A DNA stretch of 64,000 nt, taken from NCBI GenBank assembly GCA_963666035.2, contig CAXXJI010000019.1, positions 1-64,000 of the forward strand. Direction: 5' to 3'. Source of the DNA: CALMFG01 sp963666035 (GTDB taxonomy: Bacteria; Bacillota; Clostridia; Christensenellales; CALMFG01). This document shows positions 18,212-27,029 of this stretch, one piece after another; the stretch's first letter is position 1, and the number at the start of each line of letters is the position of its first letter. The notes under the pieces are model-generated. The model was not told where the DNA came from. It saw nothing but the letters and a program-made list of their open reading frames with translations, and did not search any database. Both the position numbers and the translations under genes were made by a program.

Positions 18212-18736
18212 CTATCTTTTGTTTTTAACCAAATGCAAAAATGATTTGTAGGTTAAATATACAGCAAACCCGACTATTATCCCTGTGATGATTGAAATAA
18301 TCACCAGCCACGGCAGATAGGAAATAATCGCCGTTGTCTCCAGCACAGCCATCGCCACCAGCACCTGCCCTATACTATGCGCCACCGCGCCCATCACGCT
18401 GACAAAAAGCACCGAAAGACCAATCTCCCCTTTATATGAGCGCGTAAGCAGATACATCACCACCAGACTCAAAAATCCGCCAGCCAGCGAATAGGCCAGC
18501 GCCATCACCGAGGTGAACAAAAGCGAGGACACCAGCGCGCGGATAAAAAGAATCACCAACGCATCGACAAAACCAAAAGCCAACAGCGCCAACAGTGCCA
18601 CAATATTGGGCAGGCCAATCTTGGCCCCGGGTATAGGCAGCGCCGGAATCAATGTCTCCACATAGGATAAAATCAGTGCGATGGTAATTAGCATCGCCAT
18701 GGTGGATATGTATCTTGGGCTTTTTCGGTTTGTCAC
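18212..18736 (-). CDS. Gx transporter family membrane protein (heptaprenyl diphosphate synthase component I/EetB-like)
   Basis: A 174-residue membrane protein with about five helices, of the family annotated as heptaprenyl diphosphate synthase component I or Gx transporter. Key features are ETLIPALPIPGAKIGLPNIVALLAL near the start and AHSIGQVLVAM in the middle. The family is structurally like ECF transporter S components. It pairs with the NusG-domain-II gene just upstream, the same two protein types known as EetB and EetA in flavin-based extracellular electron transfer loci, and also near Rnf complexes. I prefer the GTG at 18734-18736, seven bases after the upstream stop, with GAAAGAG as ribosome binding site; a TTG at 18766 inside the upstream gene is the alternative. 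Confidence 0.75.
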   Translation of the reverse strand: MTNRKSPRYISTMAMLITIALILSYVETLIPALPIPGAKIGLPNIVALLALLAFGFVDALVILFIRALVSSLLFTSVMALAYSLAGGFLSLVVMYLLTRSYKGEIGLSVLFVSVMGAVAHSIGQVLVAMAVLETTAIISYLPWLVIISIITGIIVGFAVYLTYKSFLHLVKNKR

Positions 18737-18743
18737 GCGATAA

Positions 18744-19091
18744 TCACTCTTTCTCGATAATCTCAATCACCAGTCTGTGCGGCAGACACACGATGGTATC
18801 ATATAGGTTCTTGGCGCTTTTTGTGTTGACACACACCTGGTTTTTGCAGTCGGCCCAGTCCACATTCACTTCCCCATCCTTGATGACCACATGATTTTCA
18901 CCTAATTCGGTGGATATAGTAAACTCGGTATCCAGCTCATCCGTCATCGGAATGGTATCATATACCTCGCCATCCACTGTGATCTTCACAGCCTTTTGCG
19001 TCGCCTGACGGCCCAAGAGCTGAAAAAAAGCCAATGCCCCAAGCGCCAGCAACAGTGTGATGCCGATCATGATAATTTCTCTTTTTCTCAT
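18744..19091 (-). CDS. NusG domain II-containing membrane-anchored protein (EetA-like)
   Basis: A 115-residue protein with one N-terminal membrane segment (residues about 7-25) and an extracytoplasmic NusG domain II fold: the VDGEVYDTIPM beta hairpin, the CKNQVCVNTKSA block with two Cys, and IVCLPHRLVIEI. The family (formerly DUF1312) is found next to Gx transporters, ApbE and Rnf genes, and as EetA in the Listeria electron-transfer locus. The two conserved Cys could form a disulfide. It is not a transcription elongation factor. The start is the ATG at 19091, with only a weak ribosome binding site (TATTAGG). A well-formed promoter lies about 100 bases upstream. Confidence 0.8.
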   Translation of the reverse strand: MRKREIIMIGITLLLALGALAFFQLLGRQATQKAVKITVDGEVYDTIPMTDELDTEFTISTELGENHVVIKDGEVNVDWADCKNQVCVNTKSAKNLYDTIVCLPHRLVIEIIEKE

Positions 19092-19192
19092 CCTAATACC
19101 CTTGTGCTTATGCCTTTTTCTTTAAACGCGTCAGGCGGCCTGGTCCATCACCATGCACCTTCCCATCTTCCTTACGACCAATTACACCTCGT

Positions 19193-19222
19193 ATTATAAA
19201 TAATCCGATATGTTTTTGTCAA
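19193..19222 (-). promoter_or_regulatory. Strong sigma-A promoter for the NusG-II/Gx transporter pair
   Basis: On the minus strand a perfect TTGACA (19217-19222) and a perfect TATAAT (19193-19198) are 18 bases apart. Transcription would start near 19186, leaving a leader of about 95 bases before the ATG at 19091. The leader is GC-rich and can form short stems, but I recognise no riboswitch in it. Confidence 0.7.
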
Positions 19223-19283
19223 AACATATACTCCCTTGCGAATCCATCCATATCCTAATCCACTTCACTTTGAAAACGATCAT

Positions 19284-19312
19284 TTGCCTTTGATTGACGA
19301 TTTCTATATAAT
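19284..19312 (+). promoter_or_regulatory. Promoter of apbE
   Basis: TTGCCT (19284-19289), 17 bases, TATAAT (19307-19312). It lies 43 bases ahead of the apbE start and is divergent from the promoter at 19193-19222. Confidence 0.6.
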
Positions 19313-19354
19313 TAAACTGATTTTTTATCCAACTTTTTTGAAAGGACATACCGT

Positions 19355-20440
19355 ATGAAAACGGCCAGCTATACCATCACCCGCTTTTCAATCATTCTTG
19401 TTATCCTCGCGTCTTTCTTTCTGGCTTCCTGCGCCGAATCCCCTCAAAAAATCGTCACTTCCGAAACGCATGCATTTGCGCTTGATACCCTTGTTGATAT
19501 CAAAGTATACTACAACGCCGGCCAGACCTTTGATGATCAAATTTTATCCGATTCGGTTGCTCTAATCAATACGCTGGAAAACACTCTGTCTTCACATATT
19601 CAGGGTACAGAAGTCGATCAAATCAACATGGCGTCAGGATCGGGCAGTGTCTCGGTCAGCCCCTTAACCTATACTACCGTTAAAAACAGTCTGGAATACA
19701 GCCGGCTGACCAGCGGGCTTTTCGATATCACCGCAGGTCCGCTCATTGATCTTTGGGCCATCAACCCACCGGACGGTCATATCCCCACTGATGAAGAACT
19801 GGCGGTGGTGCTTCCAAAAATTGATTATCGAAAAATTGATCTTTCAGAGGAAAATAATGTGGGGCTGTCGGAAGAAGGGATGTCGATCAATCTCGGCGCC
19901 ATCGCCAAGGGGACCATCTCGGATCATCTGAAAACGCAACTGAAGTCAGCCGGCGTCACTTCGGCCATCATCAATCTTGGCGGTAATGTATTGATGGTCG
20001 GTGGAAAGCCAGATGGAAATGATTTTGCCATCGGCATACAGGATCCTAACGATGACAGAGGCGCATATCTTTTAAGCGTCAGTCTCAAAGACAAAGCCGT
20101 AGTCACATCGGGCGACTATGAGCGATACTTCGAAGTGGACGGCGTGCGCTATCATCACATTCTGAATCCGAAAACCGGTTATCCGGCCGATACCAACATC
20201 GCGCAAGTGACCATCGTTGCAGACACCGGCGAGCAAGCTGACGGTCTTTCCACTTCCGTTTTACTCTTGGGTATTCAAGACGGCCTGGCTCTGATCGATT
20301 CGCTCGAAAACGTGGAAGCAATCCTGATCACAAAGGATCATCTCGTCTATATCACCCCAGGGCTTGCCGAATTTATCACCCGCTACAAAGCGCAGTCACA
20401 GTCTTATACGTTTGTCAGCGACGCAAGCGAACTTGATTGA
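19355..20440 (+). CDS. apbE: FAD:protein FMN transferase lipoprotein
   Basis: A 361-residue secreted lipoprotein of the ApbE family, which covalently attaches FMN to Thr/Ser of target proteins outside the membrane. The signal peptide ends in a lipobox (LASC, Cys at about residue 26). Family blocks are SSHIQGTEVDQIN, LGAIAKGTISDHL, INLGGNVLMVGGKPDG, VTSGDYERYF with the following RYHHILNPKTGYPA, and a metal-binding TGEQADGLST. GAAAGGA lies ahead of the ATG. Divergent EetA- and EetB-like genes suggest a role in flavinylating an extracellular electron-transfer protein or Rnf subunit, but no such substrate gene is in this window. Confidence 0.93.
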   Translation: MKTASYTITRFSIILVILASFFLASCAESPQKIVTSETHAFALDTLVDIKVYYNAGQTFDDQILSDSVALINTLENTLSSHIQGTEVDQINMASGSGSVSVSPLTYTTVKNSLEYSRLTSGLFDITAGPLIDLWAINPPDGHIPTDEELAVVLPKIDYRKIDLSEENNVGLSEEGMSINLGAIAKGTISDHLKTQLKSAGVTSAIINLGGNVLMVGGKPDGNDFAIGIQDPNDDRGAYLLSVSLKDKAVVTSGDYERYFEVDGVRYHHILNPKTGYPADTNIAQVTIVADTGEQADGLSTSVLLLGIQDGLALIDSLENVEAILITKDHLVYITPGLAEFITRYKAQSQSYTFVSDASELD

Positions 20441-20443
20441 TTT

Positions 20444-20472
20444 AAAAAAACAGCCAACTTATGGCTGTTTTT
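20444..20472. terminator. Bidirectional terminator between apbE and sugar-binding lipoprotein gene
   Basis: AAAAACAGCCA and TGGCTGTTTTT form a perfect 11-base stem with a five-base loop. A and T runs on both sides allow it to stop apbE on the plus strand and the convergent gene ending at 20486 on the minus strand. Confidence 0.85.
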
Positions 20473-20485
20473 GGTTGCTTTCTTT

Positions 20486-21529
20486 TTATTCTTCTGTTGG
20501 CCAAAGCTCTTTTGGAACATTGGCATACACCTGTTCAATCGTATAAAATCCGTCTTTAATGACCGTATCCACCATATTATCTGCATTGACGCTAATCGGT
20601 TCATACGCGATATAATCGATCAAATTCTTTCCGTCCGATATGGACTCACATTTGCCGATGTCTTCGCCCAACGCCATCTTCACGGCATATTCGGCAGCAC
20701 CTTCGGCGAGCACGTCAATCGGTTTATACACGGTCATGCCCTGAGTACCCTCCACGATGCGTTGGCACGCGGCAATCTCAGCATCCTGTCCGGTCACAAA
20801 GATTTCACCGGACATCCGGTTTTCGCTCAGCGCATTGATCGCCCCCTCGGCCACACGGTCGTTGCCTGCAATAATTACATCAAAATCAACTTGACCGATT
20901 TTATCCGACATATACGCATACGAGACCTCGTCCCGCCAGGCGCTAACCCACGTTTCCCCCGTCACTTCAATGTTACCAGAATCAATGGCCGGCTGGATCA
21001 CGCTCATATAACCGTCACGTATCATAAATACGTTATTATCCGTCTCAGGCCCGTTGAGAATCATATATTTACCTTTGGGTACCGCACTGTATGCCGCAAG
21101 CCCCATCAGCTCGCCCACCCGATAGTTATCAAAAGAGATATAAAGATCGACATTGGCGTTTTTGATGAGTCTATCATACGCGATGACTTTGACATTATTC
21201 TGGTGTGCATACTCCACAAGATCAGTGAGCGCATCTTTATCATAAGCGATGATGACCAACACATCCACACCGGCCGCAATCATATCCCGCGCAATCTGAA
21301 TTTGCAGTTCGGTATCCTCATAGGCGTTCTTCACCAGTACTTCTTCTGCGCCAAGCTCCTTGGCTCTGGCAACAAAAACCTCACGGTCGCGCTGCCAGCG
21401 TTCCACCGTCATGGTCTCGGGAATAAACCCAATTTTGATAATCCCATCATCATTGATGCTTTTTTGTTCTGCCTTACATCCGGTAAACAGCATAGAGATT
21501 ATGGCCAGAACCGCCACAGCTCTTTTCAT
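20486..21529 (-). CDS. Sugar-binding lipoprotein (XylF/ChvE-like periplasmic binding protein)
   Basis: A 347-residue substrate-binding protein of the type-1 periplasmic fold, D-xylose-binding-protein-like. The signal peptide ends in SMLFTGC (Cys at about residue 17). Characteristic segments are FIPETMTVERWQRDREVF, VDVLVIIAYDKDAL, VKVIAYDRLIKNANVDLYI, FDVIIAGNDRVAEGAI and VTGQDAEIAACQRIVEG. I chose the ATG at 21527-21529 because GGAGGTG lies about seven bases upstream; the longer frame lacks a signal sequence. It follows the regulator gene by 16 bases on the same strand, so it is probably co-expressed with the sensor system. It is clearly a paralogue of the ChvE-like protein at 28671, and may feed the same transporter or a sensor. 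Confidence 0.85.
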   Translation of the reverse strand: MKRAVAVLAIISMLFTGCKAEQKSINDDGIIKIGFIPETMTVERWQRDREVFVARAKELGAEEVLVKNAYEDTELQIQIARDMIAAGVDVLVIIAYDKDALTDLVEYAHQNNVKVIAYDRLIKNANVDLYISFDNYRVGELMGLAAYSAVPKGKYMILNGPETDNNVFMIRDGYMSVIQPAIDSGNIEVTGETWVSAWRDEVSYAYMSDKIGQVDFDVIIAGNDRVAEGAINALSENRMSGEIFVTGQDAEIAACQRIVEGTQGMTVYKPIDVLAEGAAEYAVKMALGEDIGKCESISDGKNLIDYIAYEPISVNADNMVDTVIKDGFYTIEQVYANVPKELWPTEE

Positions 21530-21545
21530 CAAAACACCTCCAGAA

Positions 21546-23138
21546 CTAAAACTTTTGAAAATACGTGGAAGGTGATATCCCTTCCTTTTTTTTGAACAAT
21601 CGACTAAAGTAGTTTGGATCGCTGTACCCTGAGGCATAGCTGATCTCCTTGATCGAAAGTTCCCCTTTTTCTATCAGTTTTTTTGCATGTTCAATTCGTA
21701 TATCGGTTAGATGATCGATAAAATTTTTACCCGTCTCAGCCTTGAAGAGGCGGCTGAAGTACTGCGGACTGACCCCCATTTCCCGGGATATCTCATCCAA
21801 AGTCAATTCGGTATTAAACCGTTCCCGGATGATCTCGTTGGCTTTGTCCACAATCACACTGATGCCGTGTTTCTTTACCTGATTGATTTTTGTGGCGATA
21901 TAGCTGATTTTTTCTACGCACAGGCGTTCAAAATCCACTTTATTTGTACAGTTTAAAATTTGTTTAGTATACTCACAATACTCAATATATTGGTCGCTGT
22001 CAATTCCATTTTCCATCGCGATGCGGTGCGCCACCACCATCACCTCAATCAGCCGTGTACGAATATTTTCCCGCTCAAAGAAATCAGGATATCGGTTAAA
22101 GATATCGGTAAGTATCCCTACACACCGGCCGGTATCTCCCTGTTCAATCGCCTGAATCAATTTTTGCTCATCGGCAAATATCTCATAACCCGTCTGCGGG
22201 TTATGCTGGGTCACATCGGCAATGTGCGTGATCTTCTCTCCGTCATCAAAGTTCAGCGCCCGGACTGCCTCCTGATATGAAATCGCAATATCCTCATCGG
22301 CCTTGGCTCCGCCGATGCCCACCTTCAAGCAGATATGGAATTTGTTCTCCAGCTTATCCACCAGCCATTCCAAAAAGTCAATTGCCTCAACGCGCCGTTT
22401 ATATTCATCATCGCTTTTCTCGGACATATAGACCACCACACGGTCAATAACCAAAGGTCCTACCACGCATTTGCTGTTAAACTTCAGCTCGTCCCGCAGC
22501 ATGGGATAAAAGGATTGATTCTTAAAGCTCTCTTCCAGACGCATCTCTCCGCCTGTATCCTTTCGGCTCTGCACCTGAAGAATAAAGATATAGCCGACCT
22601 CACTCGTAATCTCAAACAGCTCTTTATATCGCTTAAAGTCTACCCGCCCCGCCTGACCGAGCATAAAAGTATAGATAAAGCTGTGCTCTACCACGGCCTG
22701 CATCTTCTCAATTTTCTCTTTGGTTTCCAGTTCCTGATCCTGTTTCCGGCGCTCATCATCCAATTCTTTGGTCACTTCTTCCAGTGTTTCCACCAGCTGC
22801 TGCTTTGTCACCGGCTTGGTGATATAGTCGCTCACGCCTAGCTCCACCGCCTGCTTGGCGAAATCAAAATACTCGTACGCGGAAACGATGATAAACCGGA
22901 CGTTTTTGTGGATTTTTTTAATCTCTTTGATCGCTTCCAGCCCGTTGATTCCGGGCATGCGAATGTCCATCAGAACAATGTCCGGACGCTGCTGACGCGC
23001 TTTTTCTATCGCCTCGCGCCCCGATTTTGCAATCTCAGATACTTCAATGTTGCTGATCTCTTTTTCCACAATATATTTAACCGACTCAATCGCCAGATTT
23101 TCATCATCAACCACCATCAATTTGTATTTCATGCTCAT
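21546..23138 (-). CDS. YesN-type response regulator, AraC family
   Basis: A 530-residue response regulator. The receiver domain spans residues about 5-125, with acidic pocket VVDDE, phospho-acceptor Asp in IVLMDIRMPGINGLEA, and the conserved Lys in YITKPVT. A long middle region follows, and a C-terminal AraC-type pair of helix-turn-helix motifs ends the protein (LTLDEISREMGVSPQYFSRL and IKEISYASGYSDPNYFSRLF). The ATG at 23136-23138 overlaps the kinase stop codon (ATGA); a second ATG two codons later is equally possible. Such regulators usually activate sugar-transport genes, here probably the chvE-like operon upstream. Confidence 0.92.
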   Translation of the reverse strand: MSMKYKLMVVDDENLAIESVKYIVEKEISNIEVSEIAKSGREAIEKARQQRPDIVLMDIRMPGINGLEAIKEIKKIHKNVRFIIVSAYEYFDFAKQAVELGVSDYITKPVTKQQLVETLEEVTKELDDERRKQDQELETKEKIEKMQAVVEHSFIYTFMLGQAGRVDFKRYKELFEITSEVGYIFILQVQSRKDTGGEMRLEESFKNQSFYPMLRDELKFNSKCVVGPLVIDRVVVYMSEKSDDEYKRRVEAIDFLEWLVDKLENKFHICLKVGIGGAKADEDIAISYQEAVRALNFDDGEKITHIADVTQHNPQTGYEIFADEQKLIQAIEQGDTGRCVGILTDIFNRYPDFFERENIRTRLIEVMVVAHRIAMENGIDSDQYIEYCEYTKQILNCTNKVDFERLCVEKISYIATKINQVKKHGISVIVDKANEIIRERFNTELTLDEISREMGVSPQYFSRLFKAETGKNFIDHLTDIRIEHAKKLIEKGELSIKEISYASGYSDPNYFSRLFKKKEGISPSTYFQKF

Positions 23139-24676
23139 TTCATCCCTTCTTTCGAAGTCTTTCTTCTAAGCTCACGCGTGATTGGTATATTCAGCGTAAA
23201 GGATGCCCCTTTGTCAGGCGCGCTTTTCACTTCCATGACGTTTTCAATACCGAAGAACAATCGTAGCCGATGCACCACGTTATAGATGCCGATACCGGTG
23301 GTGTGTCCTGCCTTCTTCTGCTTAAATTCGGTCCCTTCCGTGACTTTTCTCAAGGTTTTTTTATCCATCCCAACGCCGTTATCCTGAATGATGATTTTGG
23401 CGTAATTACCTTCGCGCTTTAGCGTGATACTGATGACGCCGCCTTCTTCATAGTTGCCGATGCCATGAATGGTGGCGTTCTCAATAAATGGCTGGATAAT
23501 CAGCGGCGGGACCTCAATATCAAAAAGACTTAAGTCGATATCATAATTAAACCGTACCGCATCGCCAAAACGGACATGGAACATGTTGCAGTAAGCACGC
23601 ACCATATCAATCTCATCCTTGATTTTCACAACACGATCCAGGCTATTCACATTATAGCGAAAGATTTTTGCAATATCGTCGAGAAAATTCGATGTGCGAT
23701 CGGCGCCTTCTATCATGGCTAACTGCACTCCTGCGTTCAATGTATTAAACAAGAAGTGTGGATTGATCTGCATCTGCAGCGCTTTCAGCTCGGCGCTTTC
23801 CAGCAGCGACTGCATTTTCAGGTTCTCAATCTGCTGTTCTAAAAGCTGTGATTCGGTATCTGCCTTGTCATGCAATTCTCGGATATATTGCTTGATGCTG
23901 TGTTTCATCGCATTAAACGCGTTGGCCATGACTTTCAGTTCATCATCTGTGGCCACCACGAGATCGTCCGCGTCAAAATTACCTTTTGTCATTTCTTCGG
24001 CGGTGTCCGCCAGTTTAACAATGGGTTTGGTCAGGTTGTAGGTAAGATAGAAGATGACAAATAAGCTTACGACAATAACAGACAGAATTAGAACCATATT
24101 TAAGACAAACAAGAAATTTAAATCATCCGACATGCTCAAATATTGATTGGTGTTGATATCAAGTGTCAAGAGATTAAGCTTGTCCGCATAGGTGCGAATA
24201 TATTGGCTGATCTGATCCGCTTCTGCATAGCGTGCAATATACTCATCCGCATCGTTCAGTTTCTTTGCCGTCACCGCGGCGTCCAGTTCGGCCAAATAGG
24301 AATTGACCATAAATAAAATATCTTTGTTAATTAGGTCATTTTCACTGTAGATGCCTGCGGAAGGATCGAACATATCGGACGCTTTTTCCAGAAATTCGTC
24401 CTTGTTCTTATAGTAATTCAGCATGCTGTCCGAATCGTCACTGACAAGATAGTCAGTAATGTTCTCATCCACATTTTCCATCAATGTCAAAAACCGCTCA
24501 ATTTCGACATTGGCCGTGAACATCTCTTCCATCCGGTTAATTAAGTTTTTTGATATACTTGAAATAAACGTACTAGTAAAACTGGTTAAAAGTGAAGTGA
24601 TTAAGAACACCAATATCATGCGTGTGCGAATGGAGCTGACTCTGTTTTTGAACCGCTTTAAGAAATTGCCGAACAT
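23135..24676 (-). CDS. YesM-type sensor histidine kinase
   Basis: A 513-residue membrane kinase. Membrane segments lie at about residues 20-43 and 190-215, enclosing an extracytoplasmic helical region of about 145 residues. A HAMP domain follows (LTKPIVKLADTAEEMTKGNF), then the LytS/YesM kinase core with the phosphorylated His in LQMQINPHFLFNTLNAG, the N box in LIIQPFIENATIHGI and the G box DNGVGM. I prefer the ATG at 24674-24676, which has AAGGTG six bases ahead; a GTG at 24685 overlaps the previous gene by four bases. The preceding gene encodes a membrane-anchored sugar-binding protein that would present the ligand signal to this kinase. Confidence 0.92.
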   Translation of the reverse strand: MFGNFLKRFKNRVSSIRTRMILVFLITSLLTSFTSTFISSISKNLINRMEEMFTANVEIERFLTLMENVDENITDYLVSDDSDSMLNYYKNKDEFLEKASDMFDPSAGIYSENDLINKDILFMVNSYLAELDAAVTAKKLNDADEYIARYAEADQISQYIRTYADKLNLLTLDINTNQYLSMSDDLNFLFVLNMVLILSVIVVSLFVIFYLTYNLTKPIVKLADTAEEMTKGNFDADDLVVATDDELKVMANAFNAMKHSIKQYIRELHDKADTESQLLEQQIENLKMQSLLESAELKALQMQINPHFLFNTLNAGVQLAMIEGADRTSNFLDDIAKIFRYNVNSLDRVVKIKDEIDMVRAYCNMFHVRFGDAVRFNYDIDLSLFDIEVPPLIIQPFIENATIHGIGNYEEGGVISITLKREGNYAKIIIQDNGVGMDKKTLRKVTEGTEFKQKKAGHTTGIGIYNVVHRLRLFFGIENVMEVKSAPDKGASFTLNIPITRELRRKTSKEGMK

Positions 24677-24681
24677 CCGCC

Positions 24682-25704
24682 TCACCTTTTATTATGATAG
24701 CTGGAAATGTTGATAATGGTATATGCATCAATATCAATATCCACATAACCAGGCTGGAAAGTGCCTTCCAGGCTGTTATGCAGCACTTCCACGCTCTTGT
24801 AGCCGGCCATATATCCGTTTCGATCCAAAACGCCCGCTACAATCCCTTTTTCAAGATAGTTGATGATTTCATCGGTCACGTCTGTGCCCACGACAAAGAC
24901 TTCTCCGACCAGATTGCGTTCAATGATAATGCGCGATGCCGCCACCGTATCCTTCGCATTGGTGCAAAATATTACATCAATATCCTCATGGTCAGTGATA
25001 ATCTCCCGCGTTAAATTTTCAGCACCGAGCAAATCTGACTCACGGTAAAGCGTATCCACCAGCTGCACGTCATTCAGATCGTCTATCACCGACCTAAACC
25101 CGCTCATCATCAGCGCGTTTTGTGATGTGAATCCTTCTACGTTGCCATTTTCACGATTGCTGGTGAGGATAACCGCCACCTGCTTCGATGGATCGTCCGT
25201 CTCAACCTGAGAGATTAGTTTGGCGGCCTGAACGCCGTATTCATAAAAATTGGTACCGACGTAGGAAAGCCGCTCCGTGCTGGCGAACTCCACACCCCCC
25301 AACACCACTTCCACACCTTCGTGTCTGGCCGCATTGATCGATTCACCATAAAGACTGGAGTTCTCACCATTGACAATCACGCCGTCCAGCCTGGATTTTG
25401 ACGCGATATTGATATACTCAACCATCTGGTTTTCCTGGTCAACCGTAGAAACCGAATGAAATTCCACAGCGTCATTGAAAGCTTTTGCCCCTTCATAAAC
25501 GCCTTCTTTAAAATTCTGCCAATATTCATCGTTATCCGACTTCAATATCAACGAGAAATGATACTTCGGATTATCGCTGAATATATAAGACATATCATCA
25601 TGATACACATTGCTAATCCGGTTATATAGATATAGGATCCCACTGGCTGATAAAACCAGAATCAGTATCAATATCACCAAAATCAGTTTATACGACCATT
25701 TCAT
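24682..25704 (-). CDS. Membrane-anchored sugar-binding sensor protein (XylFII-like)
   Basis: A 340-residue periplasmic-binding-protein-fold sensor. Residues about 7-28 form a single uncleaved membrane anchor with no lipobox Cys. The binding domain shows ILKSDNDEYWQNFKEGVYEGAKAF, RLDGVIVNGENSS, and a VIFCTNAKDTVAASRIIIE block, as in ribose- and xylose-type binding proteins. A gene of this type directly upstream of LytS/YesM and YesN genes matches the XylFII-LytS-YesN system described in Clostridium beijerinckii, in which the binding protein senses xylose for the kinase. The sugar here is not known. The ribosome binding site AGGAG is rather far (about 14 bases) from the ATG. Confidence 0.82.
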   Translation of the reverse strand: MKWSYKLILVILILILVLSASGILYLYNRISNVYHDDMSYIFSDNPKYHFSLILKSDNDEYWQNFKEGVYEGAKAFNDAVEFHSVSTVDQENQMVEYINIASKSRLDGVIVNGENSSLYGESINAARHEGVEVVLGGVEFASTERLSYVGTNFYEYGVQAAKLISQVETDDPSKQVAVILTSNRENGNVEGFTSQNALMMSGFRSVIDDLNDVQLVDTLYRESDLLGAENLTREIITDHEDIDVIFCTNAKDTVAASRIIIERNLVGEVFVVGTDVTDEIINYLEKGIVAGVLDRNGYMAGYKSVEVLHNSLEGTFQPGYVDIDIDAYTIINISSYHNKR

Positions 25705-25743
25705 TTGTTACGAATTTTCTCCTACTCTTTTGTACTTTTTCAA

Positions 25744-25787
25744 AGAAAAAAATAGCGTGCCATAAGACAATTATAACACGCTATTTT
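25744..25787 (-). terminator. Terminator between gguB-like permease gene and sensor genes
   Basis: AAAATAGCGTG (25749-25759) and CACGCTATTTT (25777-25787) form a perfect 11-base stem. Read on the minus strand it ends in a T-rich tail. It separates the transporter operon from the sensor-kinase-regulator genes, so these are either read through at a lower level or have their own promoter. Confidence 0.8.
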
Positions 25788-25807
25788 ACAAACATAATCA
25801 ACCACTT

Positions 25808-27019
25808 CTATTTTGTAACAGTTTTGGACTTGGATACAACATCAAAGAATACGGCAAACAACAGAACCAAGCCTTTGATGATGTCCTGCCAGAACACGTC
25901 AACCGACATAATGGACATACCATTGTTGAGGATACCCATAATGAAGCCACCGATGATCGCGCCCATGACCGTTCCTACACCGCCGGTAGCCGAAGCGCCT
26001 CCGATAAAGCAGGCCGCAATCGCATCCAGCTCAAATCCTTGACCAGCCAGCGGAGAGGAAGCATTCAAGCGTCCTGCAAAAACGATACCGGAGATTGCTG
26101 CCAAGAATCCCATATTAGCGTAAGCCAGGAATAAAATCTGCTTTGTTTTAATACCGGAAAGAGCCGCCGCTTTAGCATTTCCGCCCAAAGCATACAGGTG
26201 TCTTCCAAGCACGGTCTTTTGGGTAATAAACACATAGAATCCAACCAAAACACCCAAAACCAAAAGGATAATCGGCAGACCGTCATCCAGCGCCAGCCAG
26301 AAAGCGGCAAATACGATGATGGCTGATACGACAACCAGTTTGGTAATAAACGCGCCGACTGACGGTACATCATAGCCCTTGCTTTTCCGGTTGATCCGGC
26401 CAAAGATAGTCATGATGATGAAGAGCGCTGCAAAAACAATGCCCGCCGCAACGCAAGTTCCGTTTAGTATAATCGGTTTGCCATATATTTGATAGGTTTG
26501 TAACGATTCAATTTTACCCAAAAAATCAGGTACCGGTTTTGCCGAAATCACTTTGTACGCGTCCGGGAGTCCGATAGTCTTACCATCAAGGATAAGGTTA
26601 TTAACCCCGCGGAAAACGAACATACCGCCCAAGGTAACGATAAACGCCGGGATCTTCTGATACGCAATCCAGTAGCCCTGCCAGATTCCTGCCAACAGTC
26701 CGGAAAGCAATGCCACGATGATAGAAATCCAAACCGGCCAGCCAAGAACAACACTCAAAAGGCCGCTCATCGCGCTGACCAGCGCCAGCACAGAACCGAC
26801 CGAAAGGTCGATGTTACCACCGGTTAAGATACACATCAGCATACCTGTCGCAGAAATCAGAATGTAGCTATTCTGATAAATCAGAATTGACACGTTCCGC
26901 GGCTTAAACAAAGTACCCTTGGTTAATATCTGGAATGCGATCATAATAGCGATTAGGGCAAAGAAGATGGCATACTTTTTAGAATTATGTCTTAACCAAT
27001 CTAAAGAATTTTTAATCAT
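25808..27019 (-). CDS. Multiple-monosaccharide ABC transporter permease (GguB/MmsB/XylH-like)
   Basis: A 403-residue inner-membrane permease of the ribose/xylose branch (BPD_transp_2) with about ten helices. Family signatures are LTGGNIDLSVGSVLALVSA near residue 65, IPAFIVTLGGMFVFRGV, LGRHLYALGGNAKAAALSGI, and ACFIGGASATGGVGTVMGA. AAGGAG lies nine bases upstream of the ATG. It pairs with the ATPase gene 10 bases upstream and with the ChvE-like binding protein. Confidence 0.92.
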   Translation of the reverse strand: MIKNSLDWLRHNSKKYAIFFALIAIMIAFQILTKGTLFKPRNVSILIYQNSYILISATGMLMCILTGGNIDLSVGSVLALVSAMSGLLSVVLGWPVWISIIVALLSGLLAGIWQGYWIAYQKIPAFIVTLGGMFVFRGVNNLILDGKTIGLPDAYKVISAKPVPDFLGKIESLQTYQIYGKPIILNGTCVAAGIVFAALFIIMTIFGRINRKSKGYDVPSVGAFITKLVVVSAIIVFAAFWLALDDGLPIILLVLGVLVGFYVFITQKTVLGRHLYALGGNAKAAALSGIKTKQILFLAYANMGFLAAISGIVFAGRLNASSPLAGQGFELDAIAACFIGGASATGGVGTVMGAIIGGFIMGILNNGMSIMSVDVFWQDIIKGLVLLFAVFFDVVSKSKTVTK

Positions 27020-27029
27020 TGTCTACTCC

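Noticed and set aside
19294..19312. TTGACG next to TATAAT upstream of apbE
   Set aside because: The spacing is only seven bases; the TTGCCT box with 17-base spacing fits better.
20471..21595. Long open frame on the plus strand opposite the sugar-binding lipoprotein gene
   Set aside because: It is antisense to a gene with clear family motifs, a lipobox and a ribosome binding site, and its own translation has no recognisable domain.
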